Positions 53,079-61,584 of a stretch of 64,000 bases of DNA are shown piece after piece. The stretch spans positions 1 to 64,000 of the forward strand of contig CACJXK010000005.1 in assembly GCA_902597335.1 (NCBI GenBank), read 5' to 3'. This DNA is from an uncultured Pelagibacteraceae bacterium (lineage in GTDB: Bacteria > Pseudomonadota > Alphaproteobacteria > Pelagibacterales > Pelagibacteraceae). Position numbers and translations under genes: made by a program. Under the pieces are notes generated by a model. The model did not search any database. It had not been told where the DNA came from and saw only the letters and a list, made by a program, of their open reading frames with translations. Positions within the stretch are counted from its first letter, which is position 1. Every line of letters starts with the position of its first letter.

Positions 53079-53941
53079 TAATTTACCTCCTCTTTCTTTT
53101 TGTATAATATCATTACGACACCAAATATTATTACTACTCCTCCAATAAATAATTCACTTGTTGGTTTCTCGCCTAATAAAAATATTGCTGCAAGCAATCC
53201 AGTCGGCGGTATACCCATAGTTACTATAGGTAACACTTTATATAACGGATTATTTTTTAGAACATAATAAAAGCATCCATAAGTTATAGGTTGCATAATA
53301 AATCCAATGTAAAAAGCTATTAACCAATGATTAAATTTAGCAGTTGATAAATACGATATTGTATCACCTTCAATTACTGCAGAAATTAATATTAAAGTGG
53401 GTCCAGAAAATAATGCAAGCCAAGCAACTAAAGCTAAAGGATTAATTTCTTTACTCAAAGGTTTAACAATCACTTGACCGAGTGCCCATATTGCTGAACC
53501 TAGAATAGTAAGAGCGATACCAAATAGCTTTCCATCTAAATTAGGTGAGCCAGTTAAAATATAAACTCCTATAAAGGCAATTCCAATTCCAACTAAAGCT
53601 CTTAAAGTTGGTTTCTCTTTCAACATGAAAAAAGCAAATATAACCCCAAATGGAACTTCTGTTTGTACTAATAATACTGCCGCTGATGCATCTATAAAAT
53701 TTAAACCAGTATAGGTAATACTGTATTGTAAGGTGTTTGCTATAAATGAAGCAAAAAAGATTTTTTTTAAGAAACCTTTTGGAATAGGAAACCACCAAAT
53801 TAAAATAGAAGCAGCAAAAATAAATCTTAATCCCATTAAAAGTATTGGAGGAAAAGATTCAAAAGCAGGTTTTGCAATTACAAAACCAAAACCTAAAAAT
53901 ATAGGAACAAGTGATGCAACTAGAGTGTCTTTAAAATTCAT
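53078..53941 (-). CDS. EamA/DMT family transporter
   Basis: This 287-residue DMT transporter with ten predicted helices has the N-terminal LVASLVPIFLGFGFVIAKPA and second-repeat LGSAIWALGQVIVK. The ATG lies 60 bp from the divergent EutA-like gene. It is the first gene of the minus-strand run ending at 47724. The substrate is unknown. Confidence 0.82.
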   Translation of the reverse strand: MNFKDTLVASLVPIFLGFGFVIAKPAFESFPPILLMGLRFIFAASILIWWFPIPKGFLKKIFFASFIANTLQYSITYTGLNFIDASAAVLLVQTEVPFGVIFAFFMLKEKPTLRALVGIGIAFIGVYILTGSPNLDGKLFGIALTILGSAIWALGQVIVKPLSKEINPLALVAWLALFSGPTLILISAVIEGDTISYLSTAKFNHWLIAFYIGFIMQPITYGCFYYVLKNNPLYKVLPIVTMGIPPTGLLAAIFLLGEKPTSELFIGGVVIIFGVVMILYKKKEEVN

Positions 53942-54001
53942 TCAATTCATTTAATGTTAATGATTATTCAAGAACTTATGATATATTCTCTTTTTTAAAT
54001 T

Positions 54002-54742
54002 ATGAATTCAACAAAAATAGAACCAAAATACATAAGTAAATCAAATCCACGAGTTGGCCTTATTGCTCTTGCAAGTGATTTTATGATTGAGAGAGATTTT
54101 ATTAATGTAATAAAGGATAGAGAAATTGATTTTTTTGTTAATAGAATAGAGTGCTATAATCCTTTAACCAAAGAAAATCTGATTAAAATGTCAGATAAAG
54201 TAACTGATGTTGCAAAAGATATTCTTCCAGACCAGGATATAGACTGTGTTGTCTATGGATGCACTTCAGGAACAATAGCTGCAGGATACAATGCTATAGA
54301 ACAAAAGGTAAAAGCAGCAAAACCAATGGCAGAGGTTACAACACCAAGTACTGCTGCTATAAAAGCTTTAAAGAAATTAAATATAAGCAAGCTTTGTTTA
54401 TTTACTCCATACAGTAAAAAACTTAATGATGATGTTATAGAATATTTTAAATCAGAAGGATTTGAAATAACTTCCAATTCTTATTTTGATATAGAGGCAG
54501 ACTACGATATCGGTAAAGTAGATCAAAATTATTTGTATGATGTGTTGTCTAAAATAGATTTAAATGGCGCGGATGCATTATTTGTATCTTGTACAGCTTT
54601 ACCTGTACTTCCAATAATTGATAAACTTGAAAAAAAATTAAATACAATTGTTTTATCAAGCAACCAGGCTTTAATCTGGGATACACTTGTTAAAATAAAT
54701 AAAGATAATCAAGTTACGGGTTTTGGAAAATTATTCAGATAG
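54002..54742 (+). CDS. EutA-like Asp/Glu racemase-superfamily protein
   Basis: This 246-residue protein of the Asp/Glu/hydantoin racemase-maleate isomerase superfamily has the two catalytic cysteines C87 (VYGCTSGTIAAG) and C197 (FVSCTALPVLPII). The overall pattern matches EutA of ectoine utilisation and arylmalonate decarboxylase/maleate isomerase relatives. It is followed after 6 bp by an M24-family DoeA-like hydrolase, which is the context seen in ectoine-utilisation clusters. A role in ectoine or a related cyclic amine is likely but unproven; the other genes of that cluster (EutB, EutC, DoeB) were not found. Confidence 0.75.
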   Translation: MNSTKIEPKYISKSNPRVGLIALASDFMIERDFINVIKDREIDFFVNRIECYNPLTKENLIKMSDKVTDVAKDILPDQDIDCVVYGCTSGTIAAGYNAIEQKVKAAKPMAEVTTPSTAAIKALKKLNISKLCLFTPYSKKLNDDVIEYFKSEGFEITSNSYFDIEADYDIGKVDQNYLYDVLSKIDLNGADALFVSCTALPVLPIIDKLEKKLNTIVLSSNQALIWDTLVKINKDNQVTGFGKLFR

Positions 54743-54748
54743 AAATTT

Positions 54749-55918
54749 ATGTCATTTGCCAAAGAGGAATACAAACAAAGATTAAAAAAAGTCCAGTCAA
54801 TGATGGAAAAAAAAGGCATTGAACTTTTAATTTCTCATGACACTAATAATATGAACTATTTGACTGGTTATGATGCATGGTCTTTTTATTATGCTCAATG
54901 TGCAATTGTTCATATAAATGCAGACGAACCTCTTTGCTTTGTAAGAGCACAAGATGCTGGAGGCGCTTATATAAAAACTTATCTTAAAGATGAAAACATA
55001 ATTGTTTATGACGAAAATTATATTCACACATGGCCACAGCATCCTTATGACTATTTAGTAAAAATAATTAAAGATAGAAAATGGGATAAACTTTCAATTG
55101 GTGTTGAAATGGATGCCCATTACTTCACAGCTTTTTGCTATGAAAAGATAAAACAAGGTTTGCCAAACGCAAAAATTAAAGACTCAGAACGTTTAGTCAA
55201 CTGGGCGAGATTTGCAAAATCTGATGCAGAAATAAAATATATGAAAAATGCTGCATTGATTTCAGAAAAAGGGATGAAAACTGCAATGGAAGTAATTAAA
55301 CCCGGCGTAAGACAATGCGATGCTGTTGGAGAAATACAAAAAACTTTATTTTATGGAACACCAGAGTTTGGAGGAGAATATTCGAGTATTGCAACACTTC
55401 TTCCAACAGGAAAGGGAACTTCAGCTTCACATTTAACTGCAACACAAGATAAGTTTGTAGAGGGGGAAGCAACAATTGTAGAGTTATCTGGAGTTTACAA
55501 AAGATATCATGCTCCAATGGCAAGAACTGTTTTGTTAGGAAAACCTGATCAACTAAAAATTGATACGATGAAAAAGACTATTGAAGCTCTAGAAGCTGGA
55601 ATTAAAGTAACAAAAGCTGGAAATACTGCAAATGATGTTGCTCAAGCATTTTGGGGAGTTTTAGACAAATATGGAATAGAGAAAAAGTCTAGAACAGGTT
55701 ACTCAATTGGTATTGGTTACCCACCAGACTGGGGTGAACATACTTTAAATATATATAAAGAAGAAATGACAGAATTAGTTCCAAATTCTTGTTTTCATAT
55801 GATAGCTGTAATGCAATTTGGTGATTGGGGAGTCGAAGCATCAGAATCTATAAGAGTTACTGACAATGGATGTGAATTATTTTGTAATTATCCAAAAGAG
55901 CTAAATATAAAGAGTTAA
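54749..55918 (+). CDS. M24-family hydrolase, ectoine hydrolase (DoeA/EutD)-like
   Basis: This 389-residue pita-bread fold protein resembles DoeA, which opens the ectoine ring to N-acetyl-diaminobutyrate. The N-terminal domain has NYLTGYDAWSFYYAQ and RAQDAGGAYIKTYL; the C-terminal domain has ELSGVYKRYHAPMARTVLLG and GVEASESIRVTDNG. The two metal-binding Asp of aminopeptidase P are replaced (Glu at the first position, no Asp in YHAPMART). That fits metal-independent members such as creatinase and DoeA rather than a peptidase. The upstream EutA-like gene supports ectoine or a similar substrate. Confidence 0.78.
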   Translation: MSFAKEEYKQRLKKVQSMMEKKGIELLISHDTNNMNYLTGYDAWSFYYAQCAIVHINADEPLCFVRAQDAGGAYIKTYLKDENIIVYDENYIHTWPQHPYDYLVKIIKDRKWDKLSIGVEMDAHYFTAFCYEKIKQGLPNAKIKDSERLVNWARFAKSDAEIKYMKNAALISEKGMKTAMEVIKPGVRQCDAVGEIQKTLFYGTPEFGGEYSSIATLLPTGKGTSASHLTATQDKFVEGEATIVELSGVYKRYHAPMARTVLLGKPDQLKIDTMKKTIEALEAGIKVTKAGNTANDVAQAFWGVLDKYGIEKKSRTGYSIGIGYPPDWGEHTLNIYKEEMTELVPNSCFHMIAVMQFGDWGVEASESIRVTDNGCELFCNYPKELNIKS

Positions 55919-55963
55919 TTAACTGTTGCAAATAACATAACTAAATGTTTTAAAAACTATCTT

Positions 55964-57049
55964 ATGTCAAAAAAAGCTGATTTCGTAAAATTTGATAAAG
56001 TAGACAAAAGTTACGACGGAAAAGTATTAGTAGTAAAAGATCTGAATTTAGATATTGAAGAAGGCGAGTTTGTAACAATGCTTGGACCTTCTGGTTCAGG
56101 AAAAACGACATGTTTAATGATGCTTGCTGGTTTTGAAACTCCAACCAATGGAGAAATATTTTTAGATAACAATCCAATTTCTAATATTCCACCACATAAA
56201 AGAGGGATCGGAATGGTTTTTCAAAACTATGCTTTATTTCCTCACATGACTGTCTTTGAAAATTTAGCATTTCCGTTAAAGGTAAGAAAAATGTCTCAAG
56301 AGGACATAGAGAAAAAAGTAGACAAAGCTTTATCAATGGTCTCACTGGGTGGATTTGCAAACAGAATGCCAGGTCAACTGTCAGGTGGTCAACAACAAAG
56401 AGTTGCAGTTGCGAGAGCTTTAGTTTTTGATCCGGCTGTTGTTTTAATGGATGAACCTTTAGGGGCGTTAGATAAAAATTTAAGAGAAAGCATGCAGTAC
56501 GAAATTAAACACATCCATGAAAGTATTGGAGTAACAGTAGTTTATGTAACTCATGATCAGGGTGAGGCTTTAACGATGTCAAATAGGATTGCGGTATTTA
56601 ATGATGGTAAAGTTCAACAACTATCAAGCCCTGATAAGTTATATGAAGAACCAGTTAACTCTTTTGTTGCAGAATTCATTGGCGAAAATAATACTTTTGG
56701 TGGAGAAATTTCTGAAATTTCAAATGGAACATGTAAAGTTAAATTAGAAAAGGGTGAGATAATTGCTAATCCAATTTCAGTTAAATCTGTTGGAGAAAAA
56801 ACTACAGTATCAATCAGACCAGAGCGAGCATTGATTAACCCTAAAGATAAAATGGATAATAATCAAAAAGGAAAAATTGAGGAAGTCATTTATCATGGGG
56901 ATCATACTAGAGTTAGATTAAATTTACTTGGTAATTCAGAATTTATATTGAAAGTTCCAAATAGTTCTCAAAACCTAGATATAAAACTTGGTAATGAAAT
57001 TAATATTGGTTGGAACAGTCATGACGCTAGAGCTTTAGACCCAAAATAA
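55964..57049 (+). CDS. PotA-type ABC transporter ATPase
   Basis: This 361-residue ATPase of the spermidine/putrescine (POPT) class has Walker A GPSGSGKTT (41-49), Q-loop FQNYALFPHMTV, signature LSGGQQQRVAVARAL, Walker B VVLMDEPLGAL and a C-terminal TOBE-type domain from about residue 275. It starts 46 bp after the DoeA-like gene. The binding protein and two permeases follow. The substrate may be a polyamine or a compatible solute such as ectoine, given the upstream enzymes (inference). Confidence 0.9.
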   Translation: MSKKADFVKFDKVDKSYDGKVLVVKDLNLDIEEGEFVTMLGPSGSGKTTCLMMLAGFETPTNGEIFLDNNPISNIPPHKRGIGMVFQNYALFPHMTVFENLAFPLKVRKMSQEDIEKKVDKALSMVSLGGFANRMPGQLSGGQQQRVAVARALVFDPAVVLMDEPLGALDKNLRESMQYEIKHIHESIGVTVVYVTHDQGEALTMSNRIAVFNDGKVQQLSSPDKLYEEPVNSFVAEFIGENNTFGGEISEISNGTCKVKLEKGEIIANPISVKSVGEKTTVSIRPERALINPKDKMDNNQKGKIEEVIYHGDHTRVRLNLLGNSEFILKVPNSSQNLDIKLGNEINIGWNSHDARALDPK

Positions 57050-57082
57050 GCGTAATTATTACATTTTCGCCAAAAACACCTG

Positions 57083-57111
57083 TTGACTCTTATATTCTAT
57101 GTTGCTGTACT
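57083..57111 (+). promoter_or_regulatory. Sigma70-type promoter candidate for the PotD-like gene
   Basis: TTGACT (57083-57088) and TGTACT (57106-57111) are 17 bp apart, 36 bp before the ATG. The -35 box matches 5 of 6 and the -10 box 4 of 6 consensus positions. A GGAGG ribosome site (57139-57143) lies 4 bp before the start codon. The binding-protein gene could therefore be expressed independently of the ATPase gene. Confidence 0.5.
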
Positions 57112-57147
57112 CCTTTTTTTATAAAAAAACGTTTAAACGGAGGATAA

Positions 57148-58266
57148 ATGAAAAAATTAAGTAAATTATTACTTGCTTTAACATTTGCAGTTTCTGTATC
57201 TACATCCGCTTTTGCAGTAGTTGTTGCATCATGGGGTGGAGCATACACAGAAAGTCAAAAGTTAGGATATGGAGATCCAACATCGAAAGCATTAGGTATA
57301 CCAATCGAGTGGGTTGACTATTCTGGTGGACTTTCAGAAATTAAAGCGCAAATAGAAGCAGGAGCAATCACATGGGATATTATAGATGTGTTCGCTTACG
57401 ATACTATTAATGGTTGTGATGAAGGAATTTTTGTTGAATTTGATTTTGACAAAGACTTCCCACCAGCACCAGATGGTACGCCTGCAAGTGAAGACTTCTT
57501 CACTGATATGCCAAGTAAATGTGCGGTAGGAAATATCTTATATTCTTGGAACTATGCTTATAATAGTGATCTATTAAAAAGCACTCCAAAGACTATCAAA
57601 GATTTCTTTAACACAAAAAGATTTCCTGGAAAAAGAGCAATTTACAAAAGTGCATTAACTAACTTAGAAATTGCTTTAGCAGCAGATGGTGTAAAAATGG
57701 GTAAAGGTGGAGAATTTATCTACAAAAAATTAGAAGACCCAGCATATGTTGATAGAGCGATGAATAAGATCAAAGCACTTTGTGAAGATCCAAATGGCGG
57801 ATGTGTATTTTGGTCAGCAGGAGCTCAACCACCAGAATTATTAATGAGTGGTGAAGTTGTAATGGCAACTGGTTGGAATGGAAGATTTTTCAATGCAGCA
57901 GTTGGAGAAGGCGCTCCAATAGTTCAAGTTTGGGATGGACAAGGTCTTGACTACGAATATTTTGCATTAGTAAAAGGTGGACCAAACCAAGCTGACGCTA
58001 TGAAAGCTTTAGCAATGATGACTAACACTGAAATGTTAGCAGGAAGTGCAAAATATATTGCATACGCTCCTTGGAGAAAATCATCAATTGCAGTTATGGA
58101 AGCAGGAGAGCCGTGGTATAAAGATGGAAAAACAAATATGGTTCCACATATGCCAACAGCGCCAAAAAATCTAAAAAGATACTTCTTAGTAGACGCTGAG
58201 TACTGGGCTGACAATGGCACAGAGCTTGGTGAAAAATGGGAAGCTATGAAAGCTAGTATTAAATAA
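57148..58266 (+). CDS. Spermidine/putrescine-type ABC substrate-binding protein
   Basis: This 372-residue periplasmic binding protein has a signal peptide ending AFA at residue 23. The mature start VVVASWGGAYTESQK matches the PotD/PotF class, as do GLSEIKAQIEAGAITWDI and the Trp-rich WNGRFFNAAVGEG region. Its ligand is a small cation such as a polyamine or, given the context, ectoine or a similar solute (inference). A terminator follows 36 bp after its stop, again separating the binding protein from its permeases. Confidence 0.9.
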   Translation: MKKLSKLLLALTFAVSVSTSAFAVVVASWGGAYTESQKLGYGDPTSKALGIPIEWVDYSGGLSEIKAQIEAGAITWDIIDVFAYDTINGCDEGIFVEFDFDKDFPPAPDGTPASEDFFTDMPSKCAVGNILYSWNYAYNSDLLKSTPKTIKDFFNTKRFPGKRAIYKSALTNLEIALAADGVKMGKGGEFIYKKLEDPAYVDRAMNKIKALCEDPNGGCVFWSAGAQPPELLMSGEVVMATGWNGRFFNAAVGEGAPIVQVWDGQGLDYEYFALVKGGPNQADAMKALAMMTNTEMLAGSAKYIAYAPWRKSSIAVMEAGEPWYKDGKTNMVPHMPTAPKNLKRYFLVDAEYWADNGTELGEKWEAMKASIK

Positions 58267-58301
58267 TTAAAGTTTTAAACACTTTAATTTTATATTATAT
58301 T

Positions 58302-58332
58302 AAGGGCGGTTATTTTAACCGCCCTTTTTTTT
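58302..58332 (+). terminator. Intrinsic terminator/attenuator directly before the permease gene
   Basis: AAGGGCGGTTA (58302-58312) pairs with TAACCGCCCTT (58316-58326) around a 3-base loop, followed by a T run to 58332. The permease ATG is at 58333, immediately after the last T, so there is no room for a separate ribosome site. The hairpin thus sits in the translation-initiation region of the permease gene. Confidence 0.9.
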
Positions 58333-59586
58333 ATGAGCTCAGAAACAGGAAAAATTTTAACAACAGATGGAATTCCTTTAGAGGAGAGTCTTAAACAGGC
58401 AGAAAAGAAAAATAAAATTAAAGCTTTTCTACTAGTTGCGCCATTATTATTGTTTTTAATAATTACATACATGATTCCAATCGGAGATATGTTTTCTAGA
58501 AGTATAGACGACAAAATGGTTACAAACATGCTTCCCAAAACTTATAAAGCAATGGAAACTTGGGATGGTAAAGAACTTCCACCAGAGGAAGTTTTTGAAG
58601 CATTTTACTTAGACTATAAAATTCTAGTTAAAAACAAAACAGCAGGAAAATTACAGACACAATTAAACTATGAAAAAAATGGATTTAAGAGTGTTTTAAA
58701 AAAACTAGCAAGAAAACAAAAGAAATTTGAGGAGGGAAATTATAAAGAACAAATTATGAAAGTTCATAAAAGATGGAGAAATGTTGAATATTGGAGAGCA
58801 ATTAAAAGAAGAGCTCCATCTTATACATATTCAAAATACCTTAAAGGTGTAGACATGTATTCCAATGAAGATGGAAAAATAGTTCAGGTTTCTGAGGATA
58901 GAAGAATTCATAGAATATTATGGATAAGAACAGTAGAGGTGGCTTTTTTTGTTACTTTATTTTGTTTTTTGATGGCTTACCCAATTGCACATTTACTGGC
59001 AACTTTGCCAATGAAATATAGTAATTTACTTATGATTTGTGTTCTTCTTCCTTTCTGGACCTCTTTACTTGTAAGAACCGCCAGTTGGATGATTTTGTTA
59101 CAGCAACAAGGGATTGTGAATGATTTCTTTGTTTGGACAGGTCTTGTTGCAGACGATAACAGACCTGAGATGATGTATAATAAAACTGGAACTTACGTAG
59201 CAATGACTCAAATACTTTTACCTTTTATGGTTTTACCTTTGTACAGTGTTATGAAAACGATCTCTCCAAGTCTTATGAGAGCTGGTAAGTCTTTAGGTGC
59301 AACTCCAGCGGTTGCATTTTTTAAAGTTTATTTTCCACTAACAATTCCAGGAATAGGTGCAGGTTGTCTATTAGTGTTTATTTTAGCAATTGGCTATTAT
59401 ATTACACCAGCACTTGTTGGAGGTGCATCTGGAACACTTATTAGTAATCAAATAGCATATCATATGAAAAGTACTTTAGATTGGAGTTTTGCATCTGCAA
59501 TGGGACTGATGCTTTTAACAGGCGTATTAGTAATATATTGGATCTATAATAAACTTGTGGGAGTTGATAACATCAAATTAGGTTAA
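58333..59586 (+). CDS. PotB-type ABC permease with long N-terminal loop
   Basis: This 417-residue inner-membrane permease has a first helix at about residues 35-52, then a ~130-residue polar, Lys-rich loop and five further helices. The ATPase-contact loop GKSLGATPAVAFFKVYFPLT is near residue 320. Its length exceeds the usual ~280-300 residues because of the loop, which is common in this permease subgroup. The ATG follows the terminator with no spacer and has no clear Shine-Dalgarno; no better start was found downstream before the first helix. It pairs with the PotC-type permease. Confidence 0.88.
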   Translation: MSSETGKILTTDGIPLEESLKQAEKKNKIKAFLLVAPLLLFLIITYMIPIGDMFSRSIDDKMVTNMLPKTYKAMETWDGKELPPEEVFEAFYLDYKILVKNKTAGKLQTQLNYEKNGFKSVLKKLARKQKKFEEGNYKEQIMKVHKRWRNVEYWRAIKRRAPSYTYSKYLKGVDMYSNEDGKIVQVSEDRRIHRILWIRTVEVAFFVTLFCFLMAYPIAHLLATLPMKYSNLLMICVLLPFWTSLLVRTASWMILLQQQGIVNDFFVWTGLVADDNRPEMMYNKTGTYVAMTQILLPFMVLPLYSVMKTISPSLMRAGKSLGATPAVAFFKVYFPLTIPGIGAGCLLVFILAIGYYITPALVGGASGTLISNQIAYHMKSTLDWSFASAMGLMLLTGVLVIYWIYNKLVGVDNIKLG

Positions 59587-59588
59587 TT

Positions 59589-60443
59589 ATGGCATTACCA
59601 AAGTATACAGAACCGCATTATAGAATTTGGCATTACTTTTATTTATTAATATGCGGTTGTGTCTTTTTCTTTTTGATAGCTCCTTTATTTGTAATTTTTC
59701 CGTTGTCTTTTAATGCTGAGGAGTTCTTAGTTTTTTCTGATGGAATGAAAAGGTTAGATCCTGATGCATTCTCTTTAAGATGGTATAAAGACATGATTTA
59801 TGGAACAAAAAATCCATGGGGTTTGGCTGCAAGAAATAGTTTTATAATTGCAATTTTTGCTACATTGGGATCAATTATTTTAGGTACTCTTGCTGCATTG
59901 GGCTTAAGCAGTAGACATATGCCTTACAAGGGTTTGATAATGGCAATTTTAATTTCACCAATGATAGTTCCGTTAATTATTTCTGGGGTAGCGATTTTCT
60001 TTTTCATGGCAAAGGTAGGTTTGGCAGCAACTCATTTAGGTATTATATTGGCACATATAATTCTTGGAACTCCGTTTGTGGTAATAACTGTAACTGCAAC
60101 ACTTTCAGGTTTTGATCATAGTATTACACGTGCTGCTTCAAGTCTTGGAAGTAGTCCATACAATACATTTATGAAGATTACTTTACCTTTAATATTACCT
60201 GGAGTTATTTCTGGTGGTCTTTTTGCTTTTGTAACCTCTTTTGATGAGGTGGTCGTTGTATTATTCTTAGCTGGCTTAGATAATACTACAATTCCAATAC
60301 AAATGTGGACTGGGCTTAGAGAACAATTAAGTCCGACAATTTTAGCTGTGGCAACCTGTTTGATTATATTATCAGTACTAATTTTATTAACTGCTGAACT
60401 TTTAAGAAGAAGATCTGAGAGGTTAAGAGGAATAAGTAGATAG
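59589..60443 (+). CDS. PotC-type ABC permease
   Basis: This 284-residue permease has about six predicted helices. The ATPase-contact loop is SLGSSPYNTFMKITLPLILP, and the conserved FFFLIAPLFVIFPLSFN and LISPMIVPLIISGVAIFFF segments match the PotC/PotI group. It follows PotB by 2 bp and completes a POPT-class ABC transporter (PotA, D, B, C). Its stop lies 1 bp from the convergent thiolase stop, so transcription from opposite sides meets here without a terminator. Confidence 0.9.
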   Translation: MALPKYTEPHYRIWHYFYLLICGCVFFFLIAPLFVIFPLSFNAEEFLVFSDGMKRLDPDAFSLRWYKDMIYGTKNPWGLAARNSFIIAIFATLGSIILGTLAALGLSSRHMPYKGLIMAILISPMIVPLIISGVAIFFFMAKVGLAATHLGIILAHIILGTPFVVITVTATLSGFDHSITRAASSLGSSPYNTFMKITLPLILPGVISGGLFAFVTSFDEVVVVLFLAGLDNTTIPIQMWTGLREQLSPTILAVATCLIILSVLILLTAELLRRRSERLRGISR

Positions 60444-60444
60444 T

Positions 60445-61569
60445 TTAATTGACACTCTCAATTACTGTCGCAATTCCCATTCCTAAACCAATACACTGAG
60501 TAGAAAGAGCGTATTTTTTATTTTCTCGTTTTAATAAATCAGCTGCTTTACCAGTAATTCTTGCACCTGTTGCACCAAGTGGATGACCGAGGGCAAGAGC
60601 TCCACCATCTAAATTAATTTTATTTTTATCTATACCTAAATCTTTAATACATGCTAATGATTGAGAAGCAAAAGCTTCGTTCAATTCAACAATATCAATT
60701 TGATCAGCTGTCAAGTTAGCTCTCTTTAAAGCTTTTTTTGATGCACCAATTGGACCTAGACCCATATAATCAGGGTCACAGCCTTCAACAGCAGTAGACA
60801 CTATTCTTCCTAAAATATTTAAATTATTTTCTCTTGCATAATTTTCCTCACAAATTAAAGTTGCCGCAGCACCATCTGTTAAAGGTGATGAAGTTGCTGC
60901 TGTAACTGTTCCATTTTCGTCAAATGCAAGTTTTAATCCATCTAATTTTTCCATTGTACTATTCGGTCTGATGTTTCCATCAGTATCACAATCACCAATT
61001 GATACGATTTCATTTTTAAAATTCCCTTTGGTTTGTGCTTCGTGTGCTTTTTGATGGCTTGATATAGCAAACTCCTGTTGTTCATTTCTTGAAATGTTAT
61101 ATTTTCTAGCAACATTTTCTGCAGTTGTTCCCATTGAAAAATAAACATGTGGGTTATCTGCCTTACTTTCAGGGTATGGGATTGGTTCAAAACCAGTGTT
61201 TACTCTTGTCATACTTTCTACCCCTCCACAAACAAACACCTTTCCAGCACCCAAAGAAATTTTACCTGCTGCAATATGAATAGCCTCCATTGAGGAACCA
61301 CACCATCTATCTACTGTCATGCCTGAGGTTTTAACATTCATACCACTTAGAAAAGTTGTCAACTTTCCAATATTAAAACTTTGTTCTCCTGTTTGAAATG
61401 CACAACCAACTACGATATCTTCAATGTCATCTTTTTTAACATTTGATTTTGATACTAAATCTTTAATTACTTCTGCTAATAGATTAACTGGTTTTGAGTC
61501 TATTAAGGCACCTTTTCTAGCCATAGTAAAAGGTGATCTTGAAAATCCTGCTATAACTGGTTTAAACAT
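60445..61569 (-). CDS. Thiolase (acetyl-CoA acetyltransferase family)
   Basis: This 374-residue thiolase has the nucleophile C90 in DRWCGSSMEAIHIAAGKI, a catalytic His in ALGHPLGATGAR and a C-terminal Cys in CIGLGMGIATVIE. It catalyses thiolytic cleavage or condensation of beta-ketoacyl-CoA. It is the last gene of the minus-strand run that includes the ThDP enzyme, the HIUase-like gene and the DmdA-like gene. Acetoacetyl-CoA cleavage would link to the acetoacetate made in carnitine breakdown (inference). Confidence 0.9.
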   Translation of the reverse strand: MFKPVIAGFSRSPFTMARKGALIDSKPVNLLAEVIKDLVSKSNVKKDDIEDIVVGCAFQTGEQSFNIGKLTTFLSGMNVKTSGMTVDRWCGSSMEAIHIAAGKISLGAGKVFVCGGVESMTRVNTGFEPIPYPESKADNPHVYFSMGTTAENVARKYNISRNEQQEFAISSHQKAHEAQTKGNFKNEIVSIGDCDTDGNIRPNSTMEKLDGLKLAFDENGTVTAATSSPLTDGAAATLICEENYARENNLNILGRIVSTAVEGCDPDYMGLGPIGASKKALKRANLTADQIDIVELNEAFASQSLACIKDLGIDKNKINLDGGALALGHPLGATGARITGKAADLLKRENKKYALSTQCIGLGMGIATVIESVN

Positions 61570-61584
61570 AATTTAAATATAAGG

